Below, one piece after another: positions 22,414-34,252 of a DNA stretch of 64,000 bases (positions are counted from its first letter, which is position 1; each line of letters begins with the position of its first letter). The DNA comes from Volvariella volvacea V23 (lineage: Eukaryota > Basidiomycota > Agaricomycetes > Agaricales > Pluteaceae). The notes beneath the pieces are model-generated. The model worked only from the letters and a program-made list of their open reading frames with translations. It had not been told where the DNA came from and did no database searches. The stretch covers positions 327,697 to 391,696 of the forward strand of contig KB722752.1 in assembly GCA_000349905.1 (NCBI GenBank). Reading direction: 5' to 3'. Position numbers and translations under genes: made by a program.

Positions 22414-24102
22414 TCAATGCATCTCGCACTGAATCAAAGTCCCTAGTCCGCACAACTCCTCCATCCTCGCTTCTCCTTCTTGCTTACCATACTCATCGCA
22501 CTCCACCACCAAACTATCCAGCGGCCTGCCCGAGTCAACCCGATGCGCCAAAAACTCCACCAACGCCTCCCTGTCGACTTCCTCAAAAGTATCCACACGG
22601 AGTATCAGTGTCCCCACATTCTGGAACCGGCTCGCCGCATACCCCTGACAAGAAGCACAAGCCGACACAGGAGATTGCAGTGCAGACTCGCGAGGAAAAT
22701 GTCTAGTGGTCGAGTTTTGAACGCACCGATTCGGACAATCGCTCGGTGTGATGTGTTTAAGAATAACGCCGCACCACTTTGTCATTCCATAAACCGAGAA
22801 CCTCACCGTCTTGATAAACGCCAGCTTCGCCAGCTCCGTGGTGAGCGACAGGAAATCGTCCTGTGAAGGGTGTTCCCAGAGTATGCGCAGGGTCGAGATT
22901 GACAGCACACGTTGGTCCTGGGGGAGCGTCGCGATCAGGTCGCAGAACGGTTGGATACCGGATCCGGACACCCAGCTGATGTTGGTTTCTATACAGAAGT
23001 CTGCGACGGGGTTCAGGACCCGGAATGCGTTGTATGTCCCGTCTATAACGAGCTGGAGACAGAGGTGTGGTGCTTGGGCGTTCCCACAGATCCGATGGAA
23101 GATGAGGGTATTATTCCAGACGTTGGTCAAGACACCGCTGAGCAGCGATAGCGTCGTCGGTGTGGTTTTGTTGATCGAGTTGAACAGCTCTCTGACATTC
23201 GGAATGGCTATGTTGGAGAAAAATCGAGTGCACTCCTGCTCGGTTTCCTCGAATATGTGAAGGCGATGCAGGAACGGGAGGGATATAGCGGTCTGCGCAG
23301 CGAAAATAGGAAACCCCGCTGCGTGCTCGGTCTCCGGTTCAGCCTTCAACTTCGTCAGAACCCTCCTCAGGATCATACTGCGGAGGTTCGTCAACGAAGC
23401 CAAAATGGTATAAAATCCCGTCACCGACGGCATACTTTCCTGATCTAGGTCCTTCAACGTGAGCTCTGTGAGACGCGGGGAAAACAGATTCGGGTTAAAG
23501 CAGCCGAATCTGAGGTTCAAATACCGCAACCTAAACTTCCACCTCCACTTCCTATACAGCTCCTTGCAGAACCACACCTCCAAGCTGTCCAAGCACGGCG
23601 ACTTTGAGAAATCGAGCGAGTCGAGGAGAGCGTTCCAGCTCGGTTGGGTGTACTCGCCCACCGGGAGACAGTGGAAGCCGCTGATGCGATCCGCGACGTT
23701 GTTCACCAGCCCGGCGGTCTTCCCCAGATCGGCGGGGGGCGTGGCGTTGGCGTTCAGCCGGATGATGAGAGGAGCGCCGCGCGAGCGCTCGATGAACTCG
23801 GCGACCCAGCTCGACGGCATGTCGGAGAGATCAATCATCCTCCAGAGAAGCGGGTACTCGAGGGCGATCGTTCGCCAGTGGTGCGAGACCTGAGTGAACT
23901 GAATCCAGGTTTTTGGAGAGCAGTGGTCAGACGGGACGAGATTGAGCATGATGAGCTGGAGAACGTCCGCCGGGAGATGCATTATGGGGGCGAGCTGATT
24001 TCGGCGTCTGCGGAGGTGGGTGATTCGATCTTGCAATTGAGCAATCTCATCGTCGATCTGGGCTCGCAGTGCTGCTGATTCTGGAGCGTCGGCATCTAAC
24101 AT
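22414..24102 (-). CDS. F-box protein, family A, intact
   Basis: The first ATG of the frame is at 24102 (MLDADAPESAALRAQ), giving about 562 residues; three more codons upstream begin with TTG and are not needed. A coiled coil (about 12-37, IDDEIAQLQDRITHLRRRR) precedes the F-box: IMHLPADVLQLIMLNLVPS, WIQFTQVSHHWRTIAL, YPLLWRMIDLSDM. The four-cysteine motif is C-x3-C-x21-C-x2-C (CPNRC ... CASCQ), followed by LVEFLAHRVDSGRPLDSL. The coding sequence is visibly richer in G and C than the surrounding pseudogenes. Single exon. It has no partner in the right arm. Confidence 0.85.
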   Translation of the reverse strand: MLDADAPESAALRAQIDDEIAQLQDRITHLRRRRNQLAPIMHLPADVLQLIMLNLVPSDHCSPKTWIQFTQVSHHWRTIALEYPLLWRMIDLSDMPSSWVAEFIERSRGAPLIIRLNANATPPADLGKTAGLVNNVADRISGFHCLPVGEYTQPSWNALLDSLDFSKSPCLDSLEVWFCKELYRKWRWKFRLRYLNLRFGCFNPNLFSPRLTELTLKDLDQESMPSVTGFYTILASLTNLRSMILRRVLTKLKAEPETEHAAGFPIFAAQTAISLPFLHRLHIFEETEQECTRFFSNIAIPNVRELFNSINKTTPTTLSLLSGVLTNVWNNTLIFHRICGNAQAPHLCLQLVIDGTYNAFRVLNPVADFCIETNISWVSGSGIQPFCDLIATLPQDQRVLSISTLRILWEHPSQDDFLSLTTELAKLAFIKTVRFSVYGMTKWCGVILKHITPSDCPNRCVQNSTTRHFPRESALQSPVSACASCQGYAASRFQNVGTLILRVDTFEEVDREALVEFLAHRVDSGRPLDSLVVECDEYGKQEGEARMEELCGLGTLIQCEMH

Positions 24103-24605
24103 GGCAGACAATGTAGATGGTATGAATTGGATTGGTATAAAGGATCAGGCAACCTAATTAACACTCGGCTAGATTCCGGCTTTTTGGACGGCGCTCCGGC
24201 GACTTGTACCGGTGTTCCCTAGTCATTCGATTTTAATCGCCGACAGCGGACTTGATTTTTGTCACGTCCACACAAGGTGCTCATTGCACATTGAATCCAC
24301 GAAGTGGTGGTGCCCGCTGCGGAACCTAGGGAAGGAGGTTGACCTTTGCTAGGATTTGAATCTAGCCGAAGGTCACTTGTAGCCACTGCGGTAGTGCACC
24401 CCGTTCGGGATGAGTCGCTCGGTCCTTCTTCGCGGAGTGCGTCCTAGACAGAGCATCAAAGTAGCGCAGCGCGCTCTGATAAAAGCAAGAGATGAGAAAC
24501 AGCATTACAGCGCTACTATAGTACAGCTCAAAAGCGTTCATCATACAACACCAAACGAAAATCGTCGCGTCGCATCACATCGCGCAAGTTCAGCCAAGTC
24601 TAATC
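24103..24605. other. Spacer between F-box gene and MARVEL gene
   Basis: Contains a hairpin at 24341-24374 whose loop resembles a tRNA T-arm, but no complete tRNA can be folded around it. Otherwise no feature is seen. Confidence 0.4.
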
Positions 24606-25799
24606 CTAATCCTCCAACAAAGATCCCTTGATCCCCTCTCCGCGCTTCGCGACCGTGATGGCACGGACGATGACCCAGCTGATCATAAACGTGAGGAAGA
24701 TCCTAGATTAGAGGAAAAGTGGAGCACAGGACGAGGCGTTGTCGCGTCAACAACATAGAGTGGGAAAGGGTGGCACGCAACGTACCATATCAGCCAGGCG
24801 AAACCTTCAAGAGCGTTCAGCTGTCCGCAGTAGACGAATACATCTTGGAATCTGAGAAAGCACAACAGTTCGATCGAGAGGCGAGTATGGAGGATGTTAT
24901 CGATATCCCGAGGAACGGGCAAAGGGGAATAAAAGAAATGGGGTCAGTCAGCACACAGCGAAGAACAACTAAAGTCCGAGCATCCCGCAAAAACCAGGAT
25001 AGGGGCAAAGTGGACCGGGGAGGCACGGTAATCCAAAAGCGAACGGATGCCGACAGGTGAAACTGGGGAGAGGCACGGAGACGGGTCCAACAGCGGGGGG
25101 CAAGCAAATGGGGATACAAAGGGAAAAATGACGTACGCGCATCCTAGACCGCCTCCTAAAGTTTGCGTGATAGCTGCCGCTGCTGCAGTCCAAAATGCCC
25201 AGGTCATGAAATAGCTGTTGTGCGTTCGAGTGGAGATGGAAGCGAGGATGGTGTTAGATGACATTTCAAGCTGGATGAGAGGGAGAATGGGCAAGGGAGA
25301 GGGGCTCACAAGATGACGTGCGATAAAACGCCGGCGAATATGCTATATGGAGCCAGGATGAAGCCAATGAGATAGGGTACACCGATGGCGATTGTCCAGA
25401 TGGAACAGAAGAGGATGTATCGCACTCTGGCTCTTTGACCAGAGGTGTGGAAGTTGTGTCTCGAGTTGTATCTTGCCGTTAACCACGATGCGATACATAG
25501 CTTTTAGTGTGAGGGAGTAGCGTTAGGCGCCCAGGGTCGACGTGTTTGAGCGGCCATAGAGGGTGGAACAGAAGAACGAGGCGTAGAGCGAACGAGGGGG
25601 TCCAGTTAGACATGGATACTCAAAAGACAGTACCGAAAGAGATGAATCACCTCGATGATGGCGAACAGTATCACCAACGTGAGCATAACTATGACAGATC
25701 AACATCGCGTCAAAACCTCATCGCTACACCACCACGCTGAACGCAGTCGAAAAACGTACTAGGGTGACCCCATCTGATGTAACTGCTAAGCGTAGACAT
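24606..25799 (-). CDS. MARVEL-domain membrane protein, six exons
   Basis: Exons in transcript order are 25760-25799, 25651-25688, 25310-25500, 25137-25214, 24786-24851 and 24606-24702. They total 510 nt, a perfect 169-residue frame plus stop, with GT-AG introns throughout. The product has four hydrophobic segments: about 14-33 (IMLTLVILFAIIE), 51-72 (ILFCSIWTIAIGVPYLIGF), 86-112 (FYFMTWAFWTAAAAAI, then TQTLGGGLGCA) and 133-150 (WIFLTFMISWVIV). FWTAAAAAI with GGGL and the NALEGFAW motif are typical of fungal MARVEL proteins, which act in plasma-membrane or vesicle membrane organisation. The short basic-acidic tail ends GSLLED. It looks intact and is the kind of ordinary gene that anchors the cluster. 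Confidence 0.88.
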
Positions 25800-26790
25800 G
25801 ATTTCTCGGTGGCAGTCGTAACGGCAGTGTGGATGTTGATGTCGTTGCAGATATACAGGTGCTGCGGCTCAGGCGTCGTTCGTGACCGTCGGGGGCAGCG
25901 AGTCAAATGCAGGAGCCCTTCGTCGTCGTGGCAGGCAAAGAGGGGCAGCTTCTTCAACTGTCTGAGTCCAAGTCTGAGGTCGGGGCGTGGCGGAGTCGTA
26001 AATGTCGTCTGTCGTCCAATTTAAGTCTCAAAACGGCCCCGGAAATGGAAGTTTGAGCCTGTGGGACTGGTGCAGCGCGGCTTGGAACGGCGGCGGCGGG
26101 GAAGGCGGATGAGTAAAAACTTGGGGTGATGAGACGATGATGATGATGTGGGCCAAGCTCAGCCGCCGGGCGGACGGGCTCAGAATTGACGTCAGGGTGG
26201 CCATGCTTGTTCCCGCGGCCAGAATGGACCAAAGCCCAAGCGCTCGAGCATTCCCGAGACTCGCCTGGTGGGCTCATTTCAACCCAGAGCTTGGAGTACA
26301 GGTTGTCTCGCTGTTGCTTCGTTTCGGTGGGGTGGGTTTGGTACTTTTACAGAGAGCATGGACCAGGCCTTGCTTGAATGAAAGAGGCCCCATTCCTACG
26401 ACGAGTTGATTTGACTACTAAGAAACCAAGGCCAATGGGGACGTTCTCCCTTGTGAAGGAGACCAGCGCCGTGATGGCCCGCACCGCAATAGCGTCACAG
26501 GCATCGCACCGTCGGCGTCACGTCACGTTCTTCCTCGACGCGCACTTCGAGTGCACCCTCTCCAGAGCTGGGGGTTGCATTGCTGTGTAGTGGCACCTTT
26601 TGGCGATCATCGTGGGTTCATATGGATTATAGTTTGCATACATGTGCCCCATTGAAGTCCCAAATCGAGTAACGTGCGCCCACAAACAAGGCTGCACTCG
26701 TGACCTGTGCACCCACAGCTTGTCGTTCGCCCATCAACACACCGACTTGCTGCAACCTTGCTCGTTACACTCGCGCCCTCTATTGTCGCC
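25800..26790. other. Intergenic region between MARVEL and NACHT genes
   Basis: Divergent promoter region, GC-rich and CpG-rich, with no convincing gene. The last ~130 bp (from about 26655) is the segment that reappears, CpG-depleted, at about 30880-30974 and 31463 onward. Confidence 0.5.
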
Positions 26791-29700
26791 ATGAAGCGCT
26801 ATTTACACCCTGCCAATCCACTCAGTCAACCTCGTGCACGCAGCCACTCTCCAGGCGCGGCCGGACAGGTTGCTAGCACCTCCAACCAGCGTTATCATCC
26901 GTATAATCCCGCCGGTGAACCCAACTCCATCAATCAACGTCCTAACCTTCCAGATCCCCTCTCTGCTGTTTCCTACAACCCCAACAGCTTGCTCACCAAC
27001 AACTTAACCCAACCCGATGGCATGACCGACCTAGACCCTAATACCTCCACACAGCCATACGGCAGCCACGTTGAAAGGCCCGATCTTTCGTATCGGCCTT
27101 CCCACACTCCGAATCATTCTATCAGCACCGTCGATAGGCATTCAGACACCATCGCTTTGGGAGTCCAATCGTCCCCCGGGCCGTCTACTGCTGACGACCA
27201 CAGTCAATCGTCTGGTGCCTCCCATGGGCAGTCTGGCGCTCACATCGAAGCGCACTATTCCCGCCAGCCTCTCCATGCCCACGACGATAGTGCTCGCACC
27301 TCCAATCAGCCTTCCGAAATCTCCCAGCCATACAGCATCGCTAGCCAGCCATCGGCTGCCCTAGCCACACTCGTGACTACTACAAACCATCGCGATACTG
27401 ATAGTCAGATGCTCGATGCTGTTGATCAGCATCCTCGCTATTTTTCAAACCAGTCTCTGGAGGCCTTTCAACAGTCCTCTCGAGCTTCTGGCCAGCCCTA
27501 CAATGCTGCCAATCATTTATATCAGCCATCTAACACAAATGATCAACATGTTGATACTTGTAATAGACCTTTCACTGCACACAGTGAACCCACTTCTGCT
27601 GGGCCTGTTCATGCCCTTAACCACCCATTTGACACTGGTGCTACGAGCCAACCCATTGGAATGGCTATGCAACTATCCAGCTCTGGATCTCTTAATCAGT
27701 TGCATCATTCTTTATATCAGCCAGTTCCTTCTTTAGGTTCACAAGGTGTTTATAGCCAGCTACAATTCTTACCATCCTTGGGGTATACCTTTGCAGATGG
27801 TCAATTTCAGCAGCTGCCTCAAAACACCTTTCAAAATGCACATATCAATAATACCAGTGGCAAGATAGTTAATAACTTTGGCACTGGAAATACAATTCAT
27901 CATTATCAGGCTAACCTCAATCAAAAAATGCTAGGTACTGTTATTAAGTAATATTTTTTGCATTTGACTTATATTTGTTTTTTAGATGAGCTTAACAAAT
28001 TAGTTGTACATGATGCTATGCATACAGGAAATGTACGAGGTGATGATGAATCCTTGGGATGTGATCCAGATACACGCCAAGAGATTGTTGAAAACTTGAT
28101 ATCCTGGATTTCAAGTCCAAATAGGAGTCATAGCATTTTATGGCTTAAAGGTCCTGCTGGAATTGGAAAATCTGCAATTGCAAAGACAACTGCTGATACA
28201 TTGGAAGACCAACCAAGGGCTATTGTTGCAGGCTCATTCTTTTTCTTCCAAAATGACCCACACAGAAACAATCTCAAGGGTCTTATTCCAACATTGGTCC
28301 ATAGGTTGAGAATTAGTCTTGCAGAGGTGGGAAAACAAATTGACATGGCCATTTCTACAAACCCAGGAATCTTGCACATGAGTCTTGAGGAACAATGGAA
28401 GAGACTCATCATTCAGCCTGTTAAAGCTATTTCATCTATCCCACCATCTGTATTTATTATTGATGGTCTAGATGAGTGTGGTAGTCCAAAAGATCAAAGG
28501 AGGCTTCTCCAACTTGTTGCATCTTGTGGACCTCAATTTCCAATTTGCATCCTTATTTGTAGTCGTCCTGAGTCTCACATTACCAAGTCTTTTCAAGAAA
28601 ACTTACTATCATCATTGTGCTGCCCTGATATTGACCTTGCAATGTACAAGAGTGATGAAGAGATGAAAAGATTTATTACAAAAGGATTTTCAGAGATCTA
28701 TACTCGTCATCAAACTATTCTTCAGGATTATGCAATTGATGAAAATTGGCCATCTGATGAAATTATTGACTGCATTGTAAAGCAAGCTGATGGTCAATAT
28801 ATCTATTCAGTTACATTGTTGAGATATATTGATAGTGATGATCAAGATCCACAAAAATGTCTTGAAGAATGTCTTAAGCAAAGTTCTACTGCACTTTCTC
28901 CAATTGATTTGCTATATATGCACATTATGAACTCAGCACATCAGATTCAAGATTTTGAAACCATTCAAAATCTATTATTTCTTATTGTTTCTCCCTCTTT
29001 GATAAGTGTAAAATCCAAGTTACTTCCATCAATTAACAATTTAGCAATTGCTTTGAGTATTTCTCCTTCAGATTGTCATTTAAAGCTTCAGAGACTACAT
29101 TCAGTCATTCAAGTTAAAAAGAAGAATGAGATGGGAATTTCTGTTTATCATAAATCTTTCATTGACTTTTTNNNNNNNNNNNNNNNNNNNNNNNNNNNNN
29201 NNNNNNNNNNNNNNNNNNNNNNNNNNNNNNNNNNNNNNNNNNNNNNNNNNNNNNNNNNNNNNNNNNNNNNNTGAGCATAGTAACAACTACTACATTAACC
29301 AAAAGATATATGGAGCCAAAATGATTGAGAAATCTATTTCTCAATTGAGAGAAACTTTGTTTGCCACTAGCTCTATGGTTGATTCTCAAGCAATTATGAT
29401 AATATTAAAAGTGTGGTGGGGTTGCTCCACTTTGTTGGATTATCAAGATATCTCAGCAAAGCTCTTACTGCAAATGGAAAGCATCTCTTTGCAGAATATA
29501 TTACCAGTATTACCAATATCTCAGAATACTAACATTCATACCTTTGAGATTTTGTATAAGCCATTTGCAAAAAAATGTGAAAGCTGGATCACAAATGGAA
29601 CAAAAGATATAAAGTACTCACAGCAGTGGAGAGATTCCTTATTGGTTGAACAATATAGTACAATTACTATGACACAGGGTCTTCAAGCTTTAAACTGGAA

Positions 29701-30283
29701 AAAAGCATTTTGTGAACTTGATAAACAATGTAATGCAAATAAAAATGCAACATGCCCACTATCTTGGGATACTTTTTTGCTGATTTCACAATATGTTAAG
29801 CTTGACTTTGAATATGAGATTGCTGCTGCATTTACTAATGAAAATTTATGGAAAGAGTTGTAAGTTATTAAATTACTCTAATATCTAGTAAACTAACTAG
29901 TTTATAGCTTGAACCAACCAGAAAAAGAATTACAATATTTACAGAATTGGGGGAAAATATGGTGTACATTAGTGTAAGTTAATTTTTTGGGGGTTTGTTA
30001 CTAGCTAAACCTGCTTGATAAAGGTACAATGACACATTTTTATCTTTAAAATGGCTATACAAGCTGAAAAAAGTACCAAAAAAATACCATTATCATGAAT
30101 TAAACCAACAATATATGTTTGAGGGACTAAAGGTTTGTTAAAATGCTGACTTCTTAATTGTTTCTCATTTTTATACTTTAGAAAATTCAGGACTATTTAG
30201 ACTCAGACCCACACTTTTGGCCTACACATAAAGAAGATTGGCAAGCCTTGAATCATCACTGGAAGCAAATGGAATGTAATTAG
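26791..30283 (+). CDS. NACHT-domain STAND NTPase (fungal NLR-like), gap inside
   Basis: Proposed exons are 26791-27934, 27986-29859 (containing the 100-N gap), 29908-29971 and 30182-30283. An upstream in-frame start at 26707 is possible, but ATG 26791 is in good context. Residues 1-345 are low-complexity, rich in Q, S, H, N and P. Residues about 349-369 form an N/G-rich stretch (NNTSGKIVNNFGTGNTI). Then comes the NACHT core: Walker A GPAGIGKSA (about 437-445), Walker B VFIIDGLDE (about 537-545) and CSRPE, followed by a helical region. The C-terminal exon encodes DSDPHFWPTHKEDWQALNHHW. Such proteins typically sense non-self or drive regulated cell death. No WD40 or ankyrin repeats follow. CpG is nearly absent after about 27550, yet the frame is open. 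The gap hides some residues and its true length is unknown. Confidence 0.8.
29172..29271. other. Assembly gap (100 N) within the NACHT gene
   Basis: Exactly 100 N. The reading frame on the two sides differs by one if the gap is taken as 100 bases, so the true gap is not 100 or the gene is shifted there. The relic at 1-1824 covers the equivalent region just after HKSFLDFL. Confidence 0.99.
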
Positions 30284-30879
30284 TGTATTACACTGTGATA
30301 GCCATAAATATAGTAGCATTGCACAATATATCTACCATGAAAATGTTCTTTATATAGTTGCACTGGTTATCAATTATCTGAATACTATTGAAAATATATT
30401 CTCAATAAAATAATACTTGAAAAACCTGATGAAGTATAGCACATTAATTATTGCTGAAGAGACAATCAAGCTATTAAGTAATAAACACAGAAAACAGATT
30501 TACATATGTGAACTTTAGTTTGTATACATGAAATGCAGTGCTGATGTAGACTTCATTGATTGCAGCTTTTATCTATTGGAAATGCATTCTGTGGCCTGAT
30601 GCACTAATGCTCCTTTAAACCATGATAAGTCCTTTGAATTATTAGAACTGCCATGTACTTTTTTTACCTGTTAGACTTTTAAACTTAACCTTATAATATT
30701 GGTATTTTTATGGTTTAAGGTTCAATTTGACACCTACACCTACACCTACTCACAACAACCACATGATTCAAGGTCATATCTAATAGTGATGAAAGTAGGG
30801 TTGTTATCTCTAGGTCTTTCATTTCTACAATATTAATAGTTGCTTGAAGCCTTGTTAATATGTGTATATTCTGTTGAGA
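30284..30879. other. AT-rich 3' flank of the NACHT gene
   Basis: No coding signal. Contains a short CACCTA tandem tract at about 30731-30750. CpG is very scarce, as in the upstream coding region. Confidence 0.5.
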
Positions 30880-31860
30880 TCCTAAATTGAGTAACATGCA
30901 CACATAGAAAAATAAGGCTGCACCTGTGACTCAGACCTTTGCATTTACAGTTCTTTATTTGCTCATCACTATACTGTCACAGTTTTTCTATATGTATACC
31001 TTTATTCTCGAGTTTACACCTTCTTATCTTATCTTATCAGATTAGATATACATCTTATCTTGTTCGCTTTTAGTAATACTCCTTTTAGATCAGTTTTCCG
31101 AAGTTATTCCATTAAGATATCATATGCCAATCCCTTCTTTGATCCTAATTATCCTAGATTGATCCAGTAACCCAAATGGGACAAGCCATCAATCCACCAC
31201 ATGCACTCTGGTCCGGACTGGCATCCAGATCAGACTAATATGTGATTATGGTACTCGGCATCAACTCGGCAGTAGTGGCTAGGTACTATATAGTATTAGA
31301 AATAAGGTTTTACCAGAATGTATTTAAGTAGGACCATCTGAGGCATCACTCCTCAGATTGAATAACATCTCTTACTGCTCTCCAGTCACTTCTGAGACTC
31401 TCCCACTTCGACTCCCCTGCTCTAAACAAGTACAAACAAAGGTAAGTCTTAGATTTGTGATATATACCAACTTGCTGAAATCTTGCTCATTACATTTGCA
31501 CCCTCTATTATTGCTTTGAAGCAATATTTATGCCAATCTACTCAGTCAACCTTGTGCATATAGCTACTTTTTAGGTATGGCTGAACAGGGTGCCAGCACT
31601 TCCAATCAGCATTATCATCCATATAATCCTGCCAATGAATACAGCTTCATTAATTAATATTCTAACACTTCAGATCCTTTGTGCTATTGCCTACAACCTC
31701 AACAGCTTTCTCACCAATGTGCATTTCCATGTTCTCAACTATTCTATCAATACCATCAATACACACCTAGATGCTATCACTCAGAAATTTGATATTAACA
31801 TTTACACAAAATCTTAGTATAGATTGCTCTGCTTCCAATAAACTAATTGCTGCAAACCAC
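30880..31860 (+). repeat. Decayed duplicate of the NACHT promoter and 5' coding region
   Basis: 30880-30974 matches about 26655-26745, and 31463-31860 matches about 26750 onward (CTTGCTCATTACATTTGCACCC-like against CTTGCTCGTTACACTCGCGCCC). The two parts are separated by the solo LTR at 30975-31462. Nearly every CpG of the source copy is TpG or CpA here. The start codon is TTG and stops are present, so it is non-coding. Confidence 0.85.
30975..31462 (+). mobile_element. Solo LTR, 488 bp, inserted in the decayed NACHT duplicate
   Basis: Starts TGTCACAG and ends TTTGTGATA, consistent with an original TGTCAC/GTGACA pair after one C-to-T change. It is flanked by the 5-bp duplication TATAC at 30970-30974 and 31463-31467, and removing it rejoins the NACHT 5' homology. 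Within it are a TATA-like ACTATATAG and a short CTGAGG...CCTCAG hairpin near 31340, as expected of an LTR promoter and R region. Orientation is inferred from those elements. It is unrelated to the LTR at 10978. Confidence 0.85.
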
Positions 31861-31989
31861 GGCGAGATTATTTGTATGACCCATTGAAGCTACAATCAAG
31901 AGGCCAAGCAGCTAGGTCAAAGAGCAAACTTATACACATCCCTCAATCAACATACAGCACACATTCTATGCACCAAAGCAAAAGCACAA

Positions 31990-34252
31990 CTACACAAACC
32001 TGCCCGAATCCCATTCCTTGAATGTCCTACTTTCCTTAATCCACTCAACCAACTCTGCTCTCTTGACCTTGACACCCTTGTCACTGCTCTCAATCTTGAC
32101 CTTCTTCCCATCCACCAACTCCCACTTTTGCTCCTTCACAGTCACCAAGCCTTCCTTGAGCTCATCACCACCAAGGATGATTGCAAACGGAACCTCATCC
32201 TTTTCTCCCGCTGCAAACTGAACAGGAAGTTTGGGTTTATTCTTCGCAAGAAAGTCGGTCTACAGCAACAAGAAACCGAAATCAGCAAGCAAATCAAGCC
32301 ACAAAGCAGAACAACACCGACCTTGATCCCGCTCTCCCTCAACTCCCTCGCGAGCTCCACCCTCTCCGCCAACAGCCCGTCACCGGCAGCCATGACAAAC
32401 ACCATCGTCTCCTTGCTCCTCATCCCCTTCTCCACCCACTTTGGCCACACGAGCGCAAAGATCCTGTCCATCCCGATGCTCACGCCTACGCAGGGCATCC
32501 CGGCCGCCTTTTTGCCCTCGCCGGCCGCGGCAGAGGTGAAGAGCCCGACGAGGTTGTCGTATCGCCCGCCGGCGGCGATGGACCCGACGCCGACTTGGGA
32601 CTCGTCGATCTCCTCTTCGTCTTCTTCGCCTGGGGCGGCGGATTTCTTTTTTGGTGCCGATTTCTTTTTGGCGGGTTCGGAGGGGGCGGGGGTGGGGGTT
32701 GCGTCGGTGGGGGAAGTGGCTTGTTTGAATCCGGGAGGGGCGGAGGCTTCGACGATGGCTTCGTAGATGATTCCGGTGTAGTAGTCTAGTCCGCGGGCGA
32801 GAGACATGTCGAAGGATATCTAGTAGGATAGTCGGTATGTATAAGCTTTTTTGAATGTCGTAGTAATAAGCAAAATATGTGCGCACCTTATCGATGACCT
32901 TGTACGAGTTCAATAGTTTAAATAGAATTCTCATCTCCTCCAATCCCTGCTTCGCGCTCGCATTTGCGGTCAATGTGGTATCGGCAAGAAGTTGATCGAG
33001 TAGTTCAGGACCACCTGGCGAGTCACGTCGTTTAGCAAGTGACAAAAAAGGCGCATATATACACCCATATAATCGATCAAACATACCTTTGTGCTTGACA
33101 TATTCTCCAATCCGATCAGCAACAGCAGGATCCAAACCCTTCTCCTCCGTCATCTCTTTCTTAACGTCCGCCCAAGGCAGCTGCGACACAAGCATGCGTT
33201 AATGGCTTCCGTGAGGATACCTGGAGCACCACTACGCACCTTGTCCAGCTTGTCAACTGCAGAAGAGATGCTACGAATCTTGTCCGCTGGTACACCACAC
33301 ACTTCGAAGATACCATCCAGAATCTTCCGGTGATTCAACTAGTCCGACCACGCGTTAATGTTGAGATAATAAGTAACGGGATGAAGGCGTACCTTGACCG
33401 TGAACTCCCCGACATCCAGCTTCTCCAGAATCGTACAGACCAGACTCAAGATCTCAGCATCAGGAATCATCGGGTCCCAAACGCCAGAAATGTCAAAGTC
33501 CTAGTTCACCAACTGAACATCAGACCAAGTTCACACGCATCACCCCACAACGACGAGGCATATACTCACCGCTTGCGAGAACTCCCTCATTCTCCCCTTG
33601 GACATGACCGGGTTATCCCTTCGATACACCTTCCCGACCTGCCAGATCTTGCTCTGCGTGTTCGTCCCTCCCATCATTGCCAGGTATCTTGCCAGTGGCA
33701 CGGTATGGTCGTATCGCAGCGCCAGCTGCTCGCCACCTTGATCTTGGAGATCGAATATAAGCTTTGCATCTTCGCCGTATTTGCCCGCGAGGATATCTTT
33801 TCGTTCAAAGACGGGCGTGTCGAGACAGCTCCCGCCGTAGAGGGTGAAGCAGGATTTGACGATGCGTTCGATGTGTTCGCGGCAGTACATTTCGCCTGGG
33901 CCATAGTCGCGAGTTCCCTACAGGAAGGGCAACGACGAGCAAGATCATAAGCTCAGCACGCATGAGACAGGAACAGATGCGGTGGATGTGGTGCACGTAG
34001 CTCGGACGCAACACGTACCTTGGGCGTTTTCAACAGCAACCTCTCCTTCTTCTTTGCGCTATCGCCCTTCGCTCCTCCGGCACCTCCAGCGTTCTTGACC
34101 AACGCGAGGCTCTTCTTCAACTCCCCTAGCTTCTTCTTGGCCTCATCTAATGCGCCCGGTTCCGCTCCTTGTAATCGAAGTTGGTTGAAGAGCGCGGTCT
34201 GTTTTGAGATTTCTTCTTCTAGCTGTTCGGGTGTGAGTGCAGGGTCTGCCAT
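31990..34252 (-). CDS. HTS1: Histidyl-tRNA synthetase, eight exons
   Basis: Exons in transcript order are 34019-34252, 33570-33917, 33393-33500, 33240-33338, 33087-33180, 32887-33014, 32322-32819 and 31990-32259. They total 1779 nt, giving 592 residues from [10 protein letters not shown]. It charges tRNA-His with histidine, in cytosol and probably mitochondria. An N-terminal WHEP-like helical hairpin (about 5-50) precedes [10 protein letters not shown] and [14 protein letters not shown] (motif 1 region), [10 protein letters not shown]...GRMREF (motif 2), the HisA motif [11 protein letters not shown], and [10 protein letters not shown] lysine/alanine/glutamate-rich low-complexity insert of about 45 residues sits between the HisA and GGRYDNL motifs. 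The C-terminal anticodon-binding domain ends [10 protein letters not shown]. The frame is open upstream to an ATG at 34651, giving a 133-residue basic Ser/Arg-rich extension that could be a mitochondrial presequence. The gene is intact. Confidence 0.93.

Noticed and set aside
24341..24374. tRNA-like hairpin (GACCTT ... AAGGTC with a T-loop-like centre)
   Set aside because: No D or anticodon arm fits around it, and the loop departs from the T-arm consensus; too short to call.
32128..32807. Long forward frames (over 200 codons) opposite HisRS
   Set aside because: They are antisense shadows of HisRS exon 7, which has strong protein-family support and consistent splice phases.
33330..33950. 206-codon forward frame opposite HisRS exons 2-3
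   Set aside because: Crosses HisRS introns and exons on the other strand; shadow frame.
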